Positions 26,187 through 35,070 are shown, counted from the first letter of the stretch. The stretch: DNA of 64,000 bases from Gluconacetobacter diazotrophicus PA1 5 (GCF_000021325.1 NC_011365.1:2384001-2448000); one strand, 5' to 3'. Made by a program: numbers and translations. The notes: generated by a model not told the origin, from the sequence alone.

Positions 26187-27131
26187 TCAGAGGTCGGGGG
26201 CGGGCGGCGGGGCGGCCCGGCCGCCCGACTGCCGGATCACGATGCCGATGATCGACGACAGGACGATGCACAGGATTCCCGTCCATTGCGACGGGTCCGG
26301 ATGCTCGCCCAGCAGCACCAGGCCGATGACCACCGCCATGGCCGGGTCCAGGCTGCTGAGGATGCCGTACTGGCGCGGGTGCAGCCGCTTCATGGCCAGC
26401 ATTTCCAGCGTATAGGGCACGGCGGAGGACAGGATCGCCACCAGGCCGGCCAGGAGGCCGGCGTGGGGATGGGACACGATGCGCGGCAGGGTCGCCGCCG
26501 CCAGCGGCGTCAGCAGCAGCGCCCCCACCCCCAGCCCGATCGCGGTGGCCCGCGTGGCGTCGATCCGCCGGCTGACCCGTGCGCCGATCACGATATAGGC
26601 CGCCCATGACGCGGCGGCCAGCAGGCCGAAGCCCACGCCCAGCGGGTCCAGCCCCCGCCCGCGCAGCACCGCGCCCGGTTGCAGCAGCAGGTCCAGCCCC
26701 GCCGCCGCCAGCGCGACCAGCAGCAGGTCGACGGGCCGGCGCGATCCCAGCAGGGCCAGCGCCAGCGGGCCCAGGAATTCGATCGCCACCGCGATCCCCA
26801 GCGGCAGCCGCGCCAGGGACAGGTAGAACGTCATGTTCATCAGGCAGACCACCGTGCCGTATTGCACGATCAGCCACAGGGTGGCGCGGTCCGGCACCAT
26901 GCGCCATGGGCGCGCCAGCGCGCACAGCACGATCGCGGCGATCCACAGCCGCAGCCCGACCATGCCCAGCGGTCCGAACAGCGGGAACAGGTCTTTTGCG
27001 ATCGACGCGCCCATCTGGAACGAGGCGATCCCGCACAGCATCAGCAGCGCGCCGCCCACCGGCCCGCCGTCCGATTGCCCGTCGGCGGGCGCGCCGGGTG
27101 CAAGAGCGGCCTGGGATGTACTGGCGGTCAT
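26187..27131 (-). CDS. EamA/RhtA-family inner-membrane exporter
   Basis: A 314-residue polytopic protein with about ten membrane helices in two EamA repeats (about residues 27-155 and 165-290). The second repeat shows the RhtA-like pattern SSAVPYTLEMLAMKRLHPRQYGILSSLDPAMAVVIG, split over two helices, and VLLGEHP. RhtA exports threonine, homoserine and related amino acids; the exact substrate here is open. Start ATG 27131 has GGAG seven bases upstream. It lies between parE and the ABC-F gene, all leftward. Confidence 0.86.
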   Translation of the reverse strand: MTASTSQAALAPGAPADGQSDGGPVGGALLMLCGIASFQMGASIAKDLFPLFGPLGMVGLRLWIAAIVLCALARPWRMVPDRATLWLIVQYGTVVCLMNMTFYLSLARLPLGIAVAIEFLGPLALALLGSRRPVDLLLVALAAAGLDLLLQPGAVLRGRGLDPLGVGFGLLAAASWAAYIVIGARVSRRIDATRATAIGLGVGALLLTPLAAATLPRIVSHPHAGLLAGLVAILSSAVPYTLEMLAMKRLHPRQYGILSSLDPAMAVVIGLVLLGEHPDPSQWTGILCIVLSSIIGIVIRQSGGRAAPPPAPDL

Positions 27132-27169
27132 GGAACTCCTGCGGCCCGGGGCGCAGCCCGGACAGACAT

Positions 27170-29206
27170 TCAAACGTCCAGGTCTTCGACGGTCTGCGCG
27201 TGTTCCTGAATGAACTGGAAGCGCAGTTCCGGCCGCCGTCCCATCAGATGTTCGACCCGGTCGCTGGTCAGGGCGCGGTCCTCGGGACGGGTGACGACTT
27301 TCAGCAGCGTGCGGTGCCGTGGGTCCATCGTCGTCTGCTTCAGGTCGCCCGGCGGCATCTCGCCCAGGCCCTTGAAGCGCGAGACCTCGACCTTGGCATT
27401 CGGCTTGAAATTCGATTTCAGCTTCCGCTCGCGGTCGGTGTCGTCCATCGCATAGATCGTCTTGCCGCCCTGCGTCAGCCGGTACAGCGGCGGCTGCGCC
27501 AGGTACAGATGCCCCTGGCGGATCAGGTCGGGCAGTTCGCGATAGAAGAACGTCATCAGCAGCGACGCGATATGCGCGCCGTCCACGTCGGCGTCGGTCA
27601 TGATGACGATGCGGCCGTAGCGCAGGCGGGTCGCGTCGAACCGTTCGCCGATGCCGCAGCCCAGGGCCTCGACCAGGTCGCGCAGTTCCTGGTTGGCGCG
27701 CAGCTTCTCGGTCGAGGCGCTGGCGACGTTCAGGATCTTGCCGCGCAGCGGCAGCACGGCCTGGGTTTCGCGGTTTCGGGCCTGCTTGGCCGACCCGCCG
27801 GCCGAATCGCCCTCGACCAGGAAGATCTCGGTCTCGGCCGCGTTCTCGCGCGTGCAGTCGGTCAGCTTGCCGGGCAGGCGCAGCCGCCGGGTCGCGCTCT
27901 TGCGCGGCGTGTCTTTCAGGTCCTTGCGGCGCAGCCGTTCCTCGGCCCGCTCGATGATGAAGGCCAGCAGGTTGTCGGCCTGTGCCGGATGGCCGGCCAG
28001 CCATTGCTCGAACCGGTCGCGCAGCGCGGTCTCGATCAGGCGGCTGGCCTCGGACGAGGTCAGCTTTTCCTTGGTCTGGCCCTGGAATTGCGGGTCGCGG
28101 ATGAACACCGACAGCTTGGCGGCGATGGCGCCCAGCACGTCATCGGCGTTGACCGCCGCCGCGCGCTTGTTCGACCGCTGTTCGCCCCAGGCGCGGAAGC
28201 CCTTCAGCAGCGCGGCGCGAAACCCGGCTTCGTGCGTGCCGCCCTGCGGCGTCGGGATGGTGTTGCAGTACGAGGACAGGCTGGCCGACCCCGATTCCAG
28301 GAACGCCACCGCCCATTCCATCCGGCCGGTATCGGCGCCGTCTGGCCCCACCGGCAGGTCGGCCTCGCCGGACCACATCTCGGTCAGCAGGGCGGCGTTG
28401 CCCAGTTCGTCGCGCAGGCTGTCGGCCAGGCCGCCGGGGAAGTGCAGCACCGCCTCGGCCGGGATGTCCGCGTCGCGGACCAGCGCCGGGTCGCACGACC
28501 AGCGGATGGTGACGCCGCGGAACAGGTACGCCTTGGACCGGCACAGCCGGTACAGCCGCGCGGGCGAGAAATGGATCCGGCCGAAGATCTGCGGATCGGG
28601 GGTGAAGCGGATCTGCGTGCCGCGCCGGTTCTGGGTCGCGCCGACCTTTTCCAGCACCGTGACGGGATGGCCGCGTTCGTATACCTGGCGCCAGACGGCG
28701 CGGTCGCGGGCGACCTCGACCTCCATCCGCGCCGCCAGGGCGTTGACCACCGACGACCCGACGCCGTGCAGCCCGCCGGAGGTGGCATAGGCCTTGCCCG
28801 AGAACTTGCCGCCCGCGTGCAGCGTGGTCAGGATGACCTCCAGCGCCGAGCGATCCTTGAATTTCGGATGCGGGTCGACCGGAATGCCGCGCCCGTTGTC
28901 GCGGATCGTCAGCCAGTCGCCTGCTTCCAGCGTGACGTCGATGGTGGTGGCGTGACCGGCCACGGCCTCGTCCATCGCGTTGTCCAGGATCTCGGATGCC
29001 AGGTGGTGGTACGCGCCCTCGTCGGTGCCGCCGATATACATGCCGGGCCGGCGCCGGACGGGTTCCAGCCCCTCCAGCACCTCGATGGCGCTGGCGTCGT
29101 ACTCCCCGCCGGCATCGTCCCGCACCGGGGCCGGCGGGGCGGACGCGGCCGCGCGGCCCCGGGGCTCCCGCTTCGGTCGCGCCGCGGAAAAGAGATCATC
29201 GTTCAT
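27170..29206 (-). CDS. parE: DNA topoisomerase IV subunit B
   Basis: A 678-residue type IIA topoisomerase ATPase subunit. The GHKL site shows EILDNAMDEA, DNGRGIPVD and GGLHGVGSSVVNAL; the TOPRIM region shows EGDSAGGSAKQARNRETQAVLPLRGKILN as two adjacent motifs and DADVDGAHI for metal binding. YIGGTDEGAYHHLASE at the N-terminus and the short length favour ParE over GyrB. With ParC it unlinks daughter chromosomes. A disordered Arg/Pro/Ala-rich stretch (residues 8-38) precedes the conserved domain. parC is not in the window. Confidence 0.96.
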   Translation of the reverse strand: MNDDLFSAARPKREPRGRAAASAPPAPVRDDAGGEYDASAIEVLEGLEPVRRRPGMYIGGTDEGAYHHLASEILDNAMDEAVAGHATTIDVTLEAGDWLTIRDNGRGIPVDPHPKFKDRSALEVILTTLHAGGKFSGKAYATSGGLHGVGSSVVNALAARMEVEVARDRAVWRQVYERGHPVTVLEKVGATQNRRGTQIRFTPDPQIFGRIHFSPARLYRLCRSKAYLFRGVTIRWSCDPALVRDADIPAEAVLHFPGGLADSLRDELGNAALLTEMWSGEADLPVGPDGADTGRMEWAVAFLESGSASLSSYCNTIPTPQGGTHEAGFRAALLKGFRAWGEQRSNKRAAAVNADDVLGAIAAKLSVFIRDPQFQGQTKEKLTSSEASRLIETALRDRFEQWLAGHPAQADNLLAFIIERAEERLRRKDLKDTPRKSATRRLRLPGKLTDCTRENAAETEIFLVEGDSAGGSAKQARNRETQAVLPLRGKILNVASASTEKLRANQELRDLVEALGCGIGERFDATRLRYGRIVIMTDADVDGAHIASLLMTFFYRELPDLIRQGHLYLAQPPLYRLTQGGKTIYAMDDTDRERKLKSNFKPNAKVEVSRFKGLGEMPPGDLKQTTMDPRHRTLLKVVTRPEDRALTSDRVEHLMGRRPELRFQFIQEHAQTVEDLDV

Positions 29207-29266
29207 GGAGTGTTCTTTGTTCCGCCGGCCGGTCCGCTGTCAAGCGGACTCGGTCCGGGGGCGGCG

Positions 29267-29824
29267 TCAGCTCCGGGCCGTCGTATGGGCGGCGGAGGGC
29301 TTGCGGCCGCGATAGCGGGTCCGCACCTCGTTGCGCAGGGTGCGCTCCGGCGCGGCGCAGGTCTCGTAGGACGCGGGCTGGATGATGTCCTTGGCCTGGG
29401 CGTAGCTGGACAGGTCGGCGGAGGATTCCAGGACCGCGACCTCGTCGAACATCGCGGCGCGCTGGTCGCAGAAGGCGGTGCCGGATTTCAGCCCCCGCTC
29501 GGACTGCACGTTGGCCAGCTGGGTGATGTAGTCGTCGTGCTCGCGCTGCGCGCTGCGGCCGTAGGTGGTGTGGAAATAGGCGTTCAGCGTCCCTTCCTCG
29601 TCCAGCAGCTTGGTGCGGAACTTGGCGACGAAGCTGTTGTACCGGTCCTGCATGTTGCACGACAGCGCCGTGACCATCAGTTCGCTCTTCAGCCCCTGGA
29701 CGTCGAAGGCCTCGTGCGCCGGCGAGGACGTGCACTGGCTGACGGCGAAGGCCGCCTGCGCGTTGGTCACGATGCCGGCAAGGGCCAGGGCGGCAACCGT
29801 GGCGCGCCAAATCGGAAAGGACAT
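29267..29824 (-). CDS. exported protein of unknown function
   Basis: A 185-residue protein with a clear signal peptide (residues 1-24, ATVAALALAG core, cleavage at AQA). The mature protein is mostly helical, with four cysteines spaced for two disulfides (near residues 31, 56, 115 and 156) and a basic C-terminal tail (RYRGRKPSAAHTTARS). I do not recognise a domain. The start has GGAGA eight bases upstream. It is 60 bp upstream of parE in the same orientation but is probably independent. It looks like a lineage-restricted periplasmic protein. Confidence 0.7.
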   Translation of the reverse strand: MSFPIWRATVAALALAGIVTNAQAAFAVSQCTSSPAHEAFDVQGLKSELMVTALSCNMQDRYNSFVAKFRTKLLDEEGTLNAYFHTTYGRSAQREHDDYITQLANVQSERGLKSGTAFCDQRAAMFDEVAVLESSADLSSYAQAKDIIQPASYETCAAPERTLRNEVRTRYRGRKPSAAHTTARS

Positions 29825-30184
29825 GGTGTGGTTTCTCCAAGACCGACCAGGATGCTGCGCCGGGTTGGGGTCGGCAACATGAACCGGCATGTGAACTAGG
29901 CTTGCTAGAACTTTATAATAGCAGCATAACCTTCGCCATGGTGTTGGCAATCACATTTTGATGCCGCCGCCGGCTGGAATCGGCTTCTATCCCCCGGATC
30001 GCCGACTCGCAAGGATCGGGTCGGGCCTTTCGTAGGGGGCGCCATTGTTCTAGTGTCCTGCCTCCGAAATTCGCAGACGGATTTCGGAGAGCGGCATGCC
30101 GTCAAGGCATTGTTTTATCTGGTGTCCTGGACTATCGACCCCGCGCGCGTGCACGGGGGTCCATGAGCAAAGCGGAGCTGACGA
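29825..30184. promoter_or_regulatory. 360-bp intergenic region with an inverted repeat
   Basis: This separates two divergent exported proteins. At 30062-30070 CTCCGAAAT is repeated inverted at 30081-30089 (ATTTCGGAG), nine-base perfect arms around a 10-bp spacer, about 95 bp upstream of the rightward lipoprotein start. A TATAAT hexamer occurs at 29914-29919 on the plus strand, but without a convincing -35. The repeat could be an operator or a hairpin in the lipoprotein leader. Confidence 0.4.
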
Positions 30185-30745
30185 GTGCGAGTGCGACTGT
30201 CTTCTGCAATCCTGGTGGCGGCGTCCGCCCTGCTGGCCGGATGCCAAACCAAGCCTGTGCTGCAGGTGGCCAAGACCCCGAACCCGTTCGGCTACATGAA
30301 GCGTTCGGCGGTGTGCCAGGTCGGGCCGGTCAAATCCTCGCCTTCCGGCCAGATGGAGGCGACGATGGCCGTCCGCAGCGACGATGGGAATTGCGGCGTC
30401 GTGATCCAGCAGACGGGCGGCGGGTCCTATGCCTCGTTCGGGGTGTCGCCCGCGCCGGAACACGGCAAGGTCTTCCTCTATAATTACGATGATCACACCT
30501 ATGTGATGTATACGCCCAACACCGCCTATGCCGGGAACGATCATTTCACCGTGACCCTGATTCGCGGGGTCGGCCAGCCGCGCCAGTACCTGACGGTCAC
30601 GGCCAGCGTCGATGCGACCGGCGTCGTGGTGCCGACCCCGATCGTGGCGCCCCCCGCGCCCGCGACGCCGGCCCGGACATCGACCCGGCATCGCACGACC
30701 AGGACCCCGGCGAAGAGCCAGAAGACGACGCCGGCGGCTCATTAA
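30185..30745 (+). CDS. lipoprotein with an Ig/cadherin-like domain
   Basis: A 186-residue predicted lipoprotein: a signal with lipobox LAGC, acylated cysteine C20. A beta-rich domain (about 45-145) contains YTPNTAYAGNDHFTVTL, the pattern of bacterial Ig-like and cadherin-like repeats, and a further Cys pair. The tail is Pro/Thr/Arg-rich and likely disordered. The start is GTG 30185 with GGAG seven bases upstream; a second GTG two codons later is possible. Function is unknown. It converges with the Rrf2 regulator gene. Confidence 0.72.
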   Translation: MRVRLSSAILVAASALLAGCQTKPVLQVAKTPNPFGYMKRSAVCQVGPVKSSPSGQMEATMAVRSDDGNCGVVIQQTGGGSYASFGVSPAPEHGKVFLYNYDDHTYVMYTPNTAYAGNDHFTVTLIRGVGQPRQYLTVTASVDATGVVVPTPIVAPPAPATPARTSTRHRTTRTPAKSQKTTPAAH

Positions 30746-30797
30746 CGAGCCTTCGGGAGCCCATTGTCCGGCCCGAGCCCGGGCCGGGCGCGGCCCG

Positions 30798-31247
30798 TCA
30801 GATCGAGAAGGTGATGGGTTCCGCCATGGGCCGGCGCATGCCGCTGGATTCCGCGCGGCGGACCAGGTCGTCCAGGGTCAGCTTGCGGCACTGGGTGGAC
30901 AGCGTGTCGTCCAGCTTCTGCCAGCAGGGTTCGATCACCTTGGTGAACAGCGCGCCCACCGGCCCGTCATCGGACGACGAATCATCGGCGGTCGCGATTT
31001 CGACGATGTCGGCCAGGGTGATATCCCGCCGGGGCCGGCCCAGGCGGTAGCCGCCGCGCGGCCCGCGCACGCTTTCCAGCAGGCTGGACCGCGACAATGT
31101 CTGCAGCAGCGGCTCGATCCCGCGCCGGGCCAGGCCGGCGCGTTCGGCGATGTCGGCGGCGCTGACGGTACCGCTTCGCCCGGCATGGAATGCGACGTCG
31201 AGCATGATGAGCACCGCGATCATGGCCCTGTCACGCCGAAGAAGCAT
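30798..31247 (-). CDS. Rrf2-family transcriptional regulator
   Basis: A 149-residue winged-helix regulator. The HTH region (about 25-75) reads VSAADIAERAGL, LLQTLSRSSLLESVRGPRGGYRLGRP, the last part being the Rrf2 wing. IscR and NsrR carry three clustered cysteines for an Fe-S cluster; here only two cysteines occur, in EPCWQ and TQCRK, so a normal cluster is unlikely. It is divergent from a cysteine synthase gene, the arrangement expected for a local regulator and reminiscent of CymR, the cluster-free Rrf2 protein that works with CysK in Firmicutes. That link is inferred. Confidence 0.88.
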   Translation of the reverse strand: MLLRRDRAMIAVLIMLDVAFHAGRSGTVSAADIAERAGLARRGIEPLLQTLSRSSLLESVRGPRGGYRLGRPRRDITLADIVEIATADDSSSDDGPVGALFTKVIEPCWQKLDDTLSTQCRKLTLDDLVRRAESSGMRRPMAEPITFSI

Positions 31248-31433
31248 CCTGGGTCTCTCCTGTGCTGGATTCGCCGCGCCCATCGGGGGGCATGGCCCGT
31301 GTGATGGCGCGAAGCTAACAGGAATGGGGACGATGATCCACGCTTCTGTTTGGTATGAAGGTGGATTATGTCGAAGATTACGATTAAATCCGTGCCAGGG
31401 ACTGCGCATACGGATTGAAGGAAGGACCGACCC
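31248..31433. promoter_or_regulatory. divergent promoter region, Rrf2 regulator / cysteine synthase
   Basis: The 186 bp between the two divergent starts must hold both promoters. The part near 31330-31390 is AT-richer than its flanks and contains ATCCAC (31336-31341) repeated inverted as GTGGAT (31361-31366). The arms are short, so this is only a candidate regulator site. Confidence 0.4.
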
Positions 31434-32420
31434 ATGGACAACACGGCGGTGGACGACCGGCTGGGCCTGGCGCGCCCGCGGGGGCGGGTGTACGATTCGA
31501 TCGTCGATACGGTCGGCGGCACGCCGCTGGTGGCCCTGCCGCACCTGACGCGCGAGGACGAGATTGCCAGCCGCATCCTGCTGAAGCTGGAATTCTTCAA
31601 CCCGCTGGGATCGGTCAAGGACCGCATCGGCGCGGCCATGGTGCTGGCCGCCGAACAGCGGGGCGACATCACGCCCGGCCGGACGGTGCTGGTCGAGCCG
31701 ACATCGGGCAATACCGGCATTTCGCTGGCCTTCGTCGCCGCCGCGCGCGGCTATCGCCTGATCGTGACCATGCCCGAGGGCGCGTCGCTGGAGCGGCGCA
31801 AGATGCTGCGCCTGCTGGATGCGGAACTGGAACTGACGCCGGCCCGACTGGGCATGGCCGGGGCCATCGCCCGGGCCGAGGACATCCTGAAGAAGACGCC
31901 CGACGCCTGGATGCCGCGCCAGTTCGACAATCCCGACAACCCGGCCGTCCACGCCGCCACCACGGCCGAGGAAATCTGGACCGACACGGACGGCGCGGTG
32001 GATATCGTGGTGGCGGGCGTGGGCACCGGCGGCACCGCCAGCGGCATCGCCCATGCGCTGAAGCCGCGCAAGCCTGGCCTGGCGGTCTATGGGGTGGAAC
32101 CGGTCGAAAGCGCGATCCTGAACGGGGACGAGGCCGGGCCCCACGGCATCCAGGGCATCGGCCCCGGCTTCTGCCCCCGCACGCTGGACCTGCCGGCGCT
32201 GGACGGCGTGCTGACGGTGTCCGAGCGCGAGGCCATCGCCGCCGCCCGCCGCTGCGCGCGGCTGGACGGGGTGCCGATCGGCATTTCCTCGGGCGCCGCG
32301 CTGCATGCTGCCCTGAAGCTGGCCGAACGGCCGGAAAACGCGGGCAAGACGATCGTGGTCATCGCGCCCTCGTTCGCCGAACGCTACCTGTCCACGTCGC
32401 TGTTCACCGGCCTGGCCTGA
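31434..32420 (+). CDS. cysK: cysteine synthase (O-acetylserine sulfhydrylase)
   Basis: A 328-residue PLP enzyme of the beta-synthase family. The PLP lysine is K62 in GSVKDRIG, the phosphate and substrate loops are PTSGNTGIS and GTGGTASG, and GISSGAA contacts the pyridine ring. It makes cysteine from O-acetylserine and sulfide in the cytosol. The start at 31434 follows AAGGAAGGA. The C-terminus is shorter than E. coli CysK only by a few residues. Cystathionine beta-synthase is an alternative but would normally be longer. Likely controlled by the divergent Rrf2 protein. Confidence 0.9.
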   Translation: MDNTAVDDRLGLARPRGRVYDSIVDTVGGTPLVALPHLTREDEIASRILLKLEFFNPLGSVKDRIGAAMVLAAEQRGDITPGRTVLVEPTSGNTGISLAFVAAARGYRLIVTMPEGASLERRKMLRLLDAELELTPARLGMAGAIARAEDILKKTPDAWMPRQFDNPDNPAVHAATTAEEIWTDTDGAVDIVVAGVGTGGTASGIAHALKPRKPGLAVYGVEPVESAILNGDEAGPHGIQGIGPGFCPRTLDLPALDGVLTVSEREAIAAARRCARLDGVPIGISSGAALHAALKLAERPENAGKTIVVIAPSFAERYLSTSLFTGLA

Positions 32421-32449
32421 CGTTCCGGTGTCGGCCCCTGCGCTGTCTT

Positions 32450-33016
32450 CTATGAGGACTGCGCGGTCACGTCGATGTCGACACCGACGTCCAGCGCCAC
32501 CCACTGGCCGCTTGCCCATGGGCCCTGGCCGATGCCGAACGGCGAGCGGATCAGGGTGAGATGGCCCTTGGCGTGTGCGGTCGTGCCGGTGATATCCAGC
32601 GTGAACGGCAGCGTTTCCGGCTGGCCGACGCCGCGTATGCTCAACTCGCCCTGGGCCGTGTAGGCATTCCCGCCCCTGGACTGGAAATGCGTGGCCTCGA
32701 ACGTCGCCTTGGGGAACGCCGCGACATTGAACCAGTCGGCGCCCGGCAGGGCCTCGTCGCGCTGCCGGTCGCCGGTCACGGCGCTGGCGACGTCGATCGT
32801 GACCAGGGCGTGCCCGGCGTCCGGGTGGGCGGGATCGAAGGTGATCGTGCCGCCGAAGCGTTTGAAATGGCCGGTGAACGCGGCGCCGGTCTGCGTGCCG
32901 GTAAAGGTGATCGTGCTGTGGGCCGGATCGATCGTCCACTCGGCGGCCAGGGCCGGCGCGGTGGGGGCGAGCAGGGCCGTGCCGAGAAGCACGGCTCCCA
33001 GGGGGGAAAGACGCAT
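32450..33016 (-). CDS. YceI-family periplasmic protein
   Basis: A 188-residue exported protein (signal residues 1-24, cleavage at ALAAE). It is a YceI lipocalin-like beta barrel: WTIDPAHSTITFTG at the start, FKRFGGTITFDP, ADWFNVAAFPKATFEAT and a terminal DVGVDIDVTA. The family binds polyisoprenoids or amphiphiles. It is third in the leftward run YceI-cytochrome b561-YceI; the start is 15 bp after the cytochrome gene stop. The second copy in the run (33650-34267) differs clearly in sequence, so this is not a recent duplication. Confidence 0.9.
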   Translation of the reverse strand: MRLSPLGAVLLGTALLAPTAPALAAEWTIDPAHSTITFTGTQTGAAFTGHFKRFGGTITFDPAHPDAGHALVTIDVASAVTGDRQRDEALPGADWFNVAAFPKATFEATHFQSRGGNAYTAQGELSIRGVGQPETLPFTLDITGTTAHAKGHLTLIRSPFGIGQGPWASGQWVALDVGVDIDVTAQSS

Positions 33017-33030
33017 GGAGCGGGTTCCTG

Positions 33031-33642
33031 TCAGGCAGGTTGCGACGGTCTGGCGGCGTCGTGGCGGGTGGGCAGCATCTGCCGCAGGACGCCGTCCTTC
33101 AGGATGACATGATGGCGCAGCGCGGCGGCGACATGCAGGGCGATGACCGCCGTCAGGATCCATGCGCTCCAGTGATGCAGGGTCTTCAGCGCGGCTTCGA
33201 CCGGGGCCTTGTCGTGCAGGCTGGCCAGGACCGGCAGGTGCGGCCACGGCACGACGCCATACAGCACGGTCGGGATATTGAAGACCGAAGCCGAGACCAG
33301 CGCCCAGCCGCTGAGCGGAAGCAGGATCTGCAGCCCGTACAGCAGCCCGTGCGTGCCATGCGCGGCCTTGCGTTCGATTTCGGGCAGCGTGGCCGGCAGG
33401 GCGGGCGGCGTGTGGAACAGCCGCCAGAGGATGCGCAGTACGACCGCCAGCATGACGGTGACGCCGATCGATTTATGCAGTTGGTAAAGCTTGAAGACCT
33501 GCATGGGCGGCAGGGACAGATGGTCCATGGCCAGGCCCATGCCGATCAGGGCCAGGATGCCCGCCGCGATCACCCAATGGAGGATGATCGCGACCAGGCT
33601 GTAGCGGCCGGGGGCGCCGGCCGTGTCGGAGGCGGCCGGCAT
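33031..33642 (-). CDS. cytochrome b561-type membrane protein
   Basis: A 203-residue inner-membrane di-haem protein with four helices. Haem-ligand histidines are visible in ILHWVIAAG (helix 1), QLHKSIGV (helix 2), and LHHWSAW and ALHVAAALRHHVI (helices 3-4). In the family it passes electrons between quinol and an acceptor, including superoxide for CybB. The start at 33642 lies seven bp after the upstream YceI stop, so the three genes are one operon. YceI-b561 linkage is common in proteobacteria; a membrane redox role with an isoprenoid-binding YceI partner is inferred. Confidence 0.9.
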   Translation of the reverse strand: MPAASDTAGAPGRYSLVAIILHWVIAAGILALIGMGLAMDHLSLPPMQVFKLYQLHKSIGVTVMLAVVLRILWRLFHTPPALPATLPEIERKAAHGTHGLLYGLQILLPLSGWALVSASVFNIPTVLYGVVPWPHLPVLASLHDKAPVEAALKTLHHWSAWILTAVIALHVAAALRHHVILKDGVLRQMLPTRHDAARPSQPA

Positions 33643-33649
33643 GACCCGA

Positions 33650-34267
33650 TCAGCCCTGGCGTTCGAACGCGCCGGCGATATGCAGGTCCACCGCGTCGCC
33701 GACATAGGGGACATACTTCTTCACGCCGAAATCGCTGCGGTTGACCGTGCCGGTCGCCTCGAAGCCGACGGTGTATTTCTTGTCCATCGGGTTCACGCCC
33801 GCGCCGATGAAGCGCACCTTCAGCGTTTCAGGCTTCGTGATGCCGTGGATCGTCAGGTTGCCCGTGACGGTCGCGCGATCCTTGCCGGTGGGGATGACCT
33901 TCGTCGAGGTGAAGGTGGCGTTGGGGAATTGGGCGGCATCGAACCATTCCGCGCCCTTCAGTTCCTCGTCCAGCTTCCCGCTGGTCGTCTGCACGGACGC
34001 GACGGGAATGGTGACGTTCAGGGCCGAGCCGGACGGCGCCTTGGGATCGAGCGTCAGGGTGCCCGATACGTTCGAGAACAGGCCCGAATAATAGGTGAAG
34101 CCGAAATGCAGCAGCGAGAAGCCGACCTGCGTGTGGCTGGGTTCGACCTGGTAGGTGCCGCCCTGCACGTCGGCGGGCTTGGCCGGGGTCTGGGCCGAGA
34201 CGGCGCCGGCCGTGACGGCGAGCAGGACGGTTGCGGCGGCGGACGCCGAAAGAAGGGAACGAAACAT
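33650..34267 (-). CDS. YceI-family periplasmic protein
   Basis: A 205-residue exported protein, signal residues 1-26 (cleavage at VSAQ). YceI pattern: YQVEPSHTQVGFSLLHFGF, GTLTLDPKAPSGS, AEWFDAAQFPNATFTSTKV, LTIHGITKPETLKV, and a terminal VDLHIAGAFER. It is first in the YceI-b561-YceI run. The wrbA gene lies 26 bp upstream in the same direction, so a four-gene transcript beginning with wrbA is possible and would combine quinone and lipid redox functions. Confidence 0.92.
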   Translation of the reverse strand: MFRSLLSASAAATVLLAVTAGAVSAQTPAKPADVQGGTYQVEPSHTQVGFSLLHFGFTYYSGLFSNVSGTLTLDPKAPSGSALNVTIPVASVQTTSGKLDEELKGAEWFDAAQFPNATFTSTKVIPTGKDRATVTGNLTIHGITKPETLKVRFIGAGVNPMDKKYTVGFEATGTVNRSDFGVKKYVPYVGDAVDLHIAGAFERQG

Positions 34268-34293
34268 CGTATGATCCTGAATGTGTCGGGGAA

Positions 34294-34893
34294 TTAAGCG
34301 GAAAGCTTGGCGGCGATCTGCGCCACATGCTGGCCGAGGAAGCGGGCGCCATCGCGTTCGTTGTCGCTGACCGCGCGCGATCCGTCGCCGGCCGCGATCG
34401 TCGTGGCGCCGTAGGGCGCGCCGCCGGTGATCTCGTCCAGGCGCATCTGGCCCTGGAAATTATAGGGCAGGCCGCTGATGACCATGCCCTGGTGCAGCAG
34501 GTTGGTGATGACGGAGAACAGGGTGGTTTCCTGACCGCCATGCTGCGTCGCGGTGGAGGTGAAGGCCGCGCCCACCTTGCCGATCAGCGCGCCCTTCATC
34601 CACAGGCCGCCGGTCTGGTCCCAGAAGCTGGCCATCTGCGACGCCATGCGGCCGAAGCGCGTCGGCGTGCCGACGATGATCGCGTCATAGGCTTCCAGGT
34701 CGGCCGGTGTCGCGATCGGCGCGGCCTGGTCCAGCTTGAAATGGTGGGTGCGGGCAACGTCTTCCGGCACCGTTTCCGGCACGCGCTTGATGTCGGCCTG
34801 CGCCCCGGCGGCGCGCACGCCCTCGGCCACCGCTTCGGCCATCGTTTCGATGTGGCCGTAGGTGGAATAGTAAAGAACGAGAACCTTGGTCAT
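34294..34893 (-). CDS. wrbA: NAD(P)H:quinone oxidoreductase WrbA
   Basis: A 199-residue flavodoxin-like quinone reductase. FMN-binding segments are [15 protein letters not shown] and [21 protein letters not shown], split over two loops; the C-terminus has [16 protein letters not shown]. It catalyses two-electron quinone reduction, avoiding semiquinone radicals. It leads the leftward run ahead of YceI-b561-YceI. The start has AGGAGA upstream. Confidence 0.95.
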   Translation of the reverse strand: MTKVLVLYYSTYGHIETMAEAVAEGVRAAGAQADIKRVPETVPEDVARTHHFKLDQAAPIATPADLEAYDAIIVGTPTRFGRMASQMASFWDQTGGLWMKGALIGKVGAAFTSTATQHGGQETTLFSVITNLLHQGMVISGLPYNFQGQMRLDEITGGAPYGATTIAAGDGSRAVSDNERDGARFLGQHVAQIAAKLSA

Positions 34894-35038
34894 TGCTTCT
34901 CTCCTGCCCGGATGGCGTCGGGTGGTTCGCCGACGACACGTGCCGATGCAGAAGTGTTAGACCGATCAGGGTGACGAAAGAATGAAAATGAACGAAACTG
35001 TTCGTTTCCATAATTTTACCGACACGGGGCCGGCCCCA

Positions 35039-35070
35039 GGCCGGAGCGGGGCCCGACGCCCCGCCCGGCC
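35039..35070 (-). terminator. GC-rich hairpin downstream of the ABM monooxygenase gene
   Basis: GGCCGG-A-GCGGGGC (35039-35052) pairs with GCCCCGC-CCGGCC (35058-35070) around a five-base loop, 13 bp of stem with one bulge, starting six bp past the monooxygenase stop. A second small GGGGCCGGCCCC palindrome follows. No T tract comes next, so it may end transcription with Rho or only protect the 3' end. Confidence 0.5.

Noticed and set aside
26579-29899. 1106-codon open frame antisense to parE and neighbours
   Set aside because: Composition is Arg/Pro/Gln-rich without domain patterns; it covers three good genes on the other strand.
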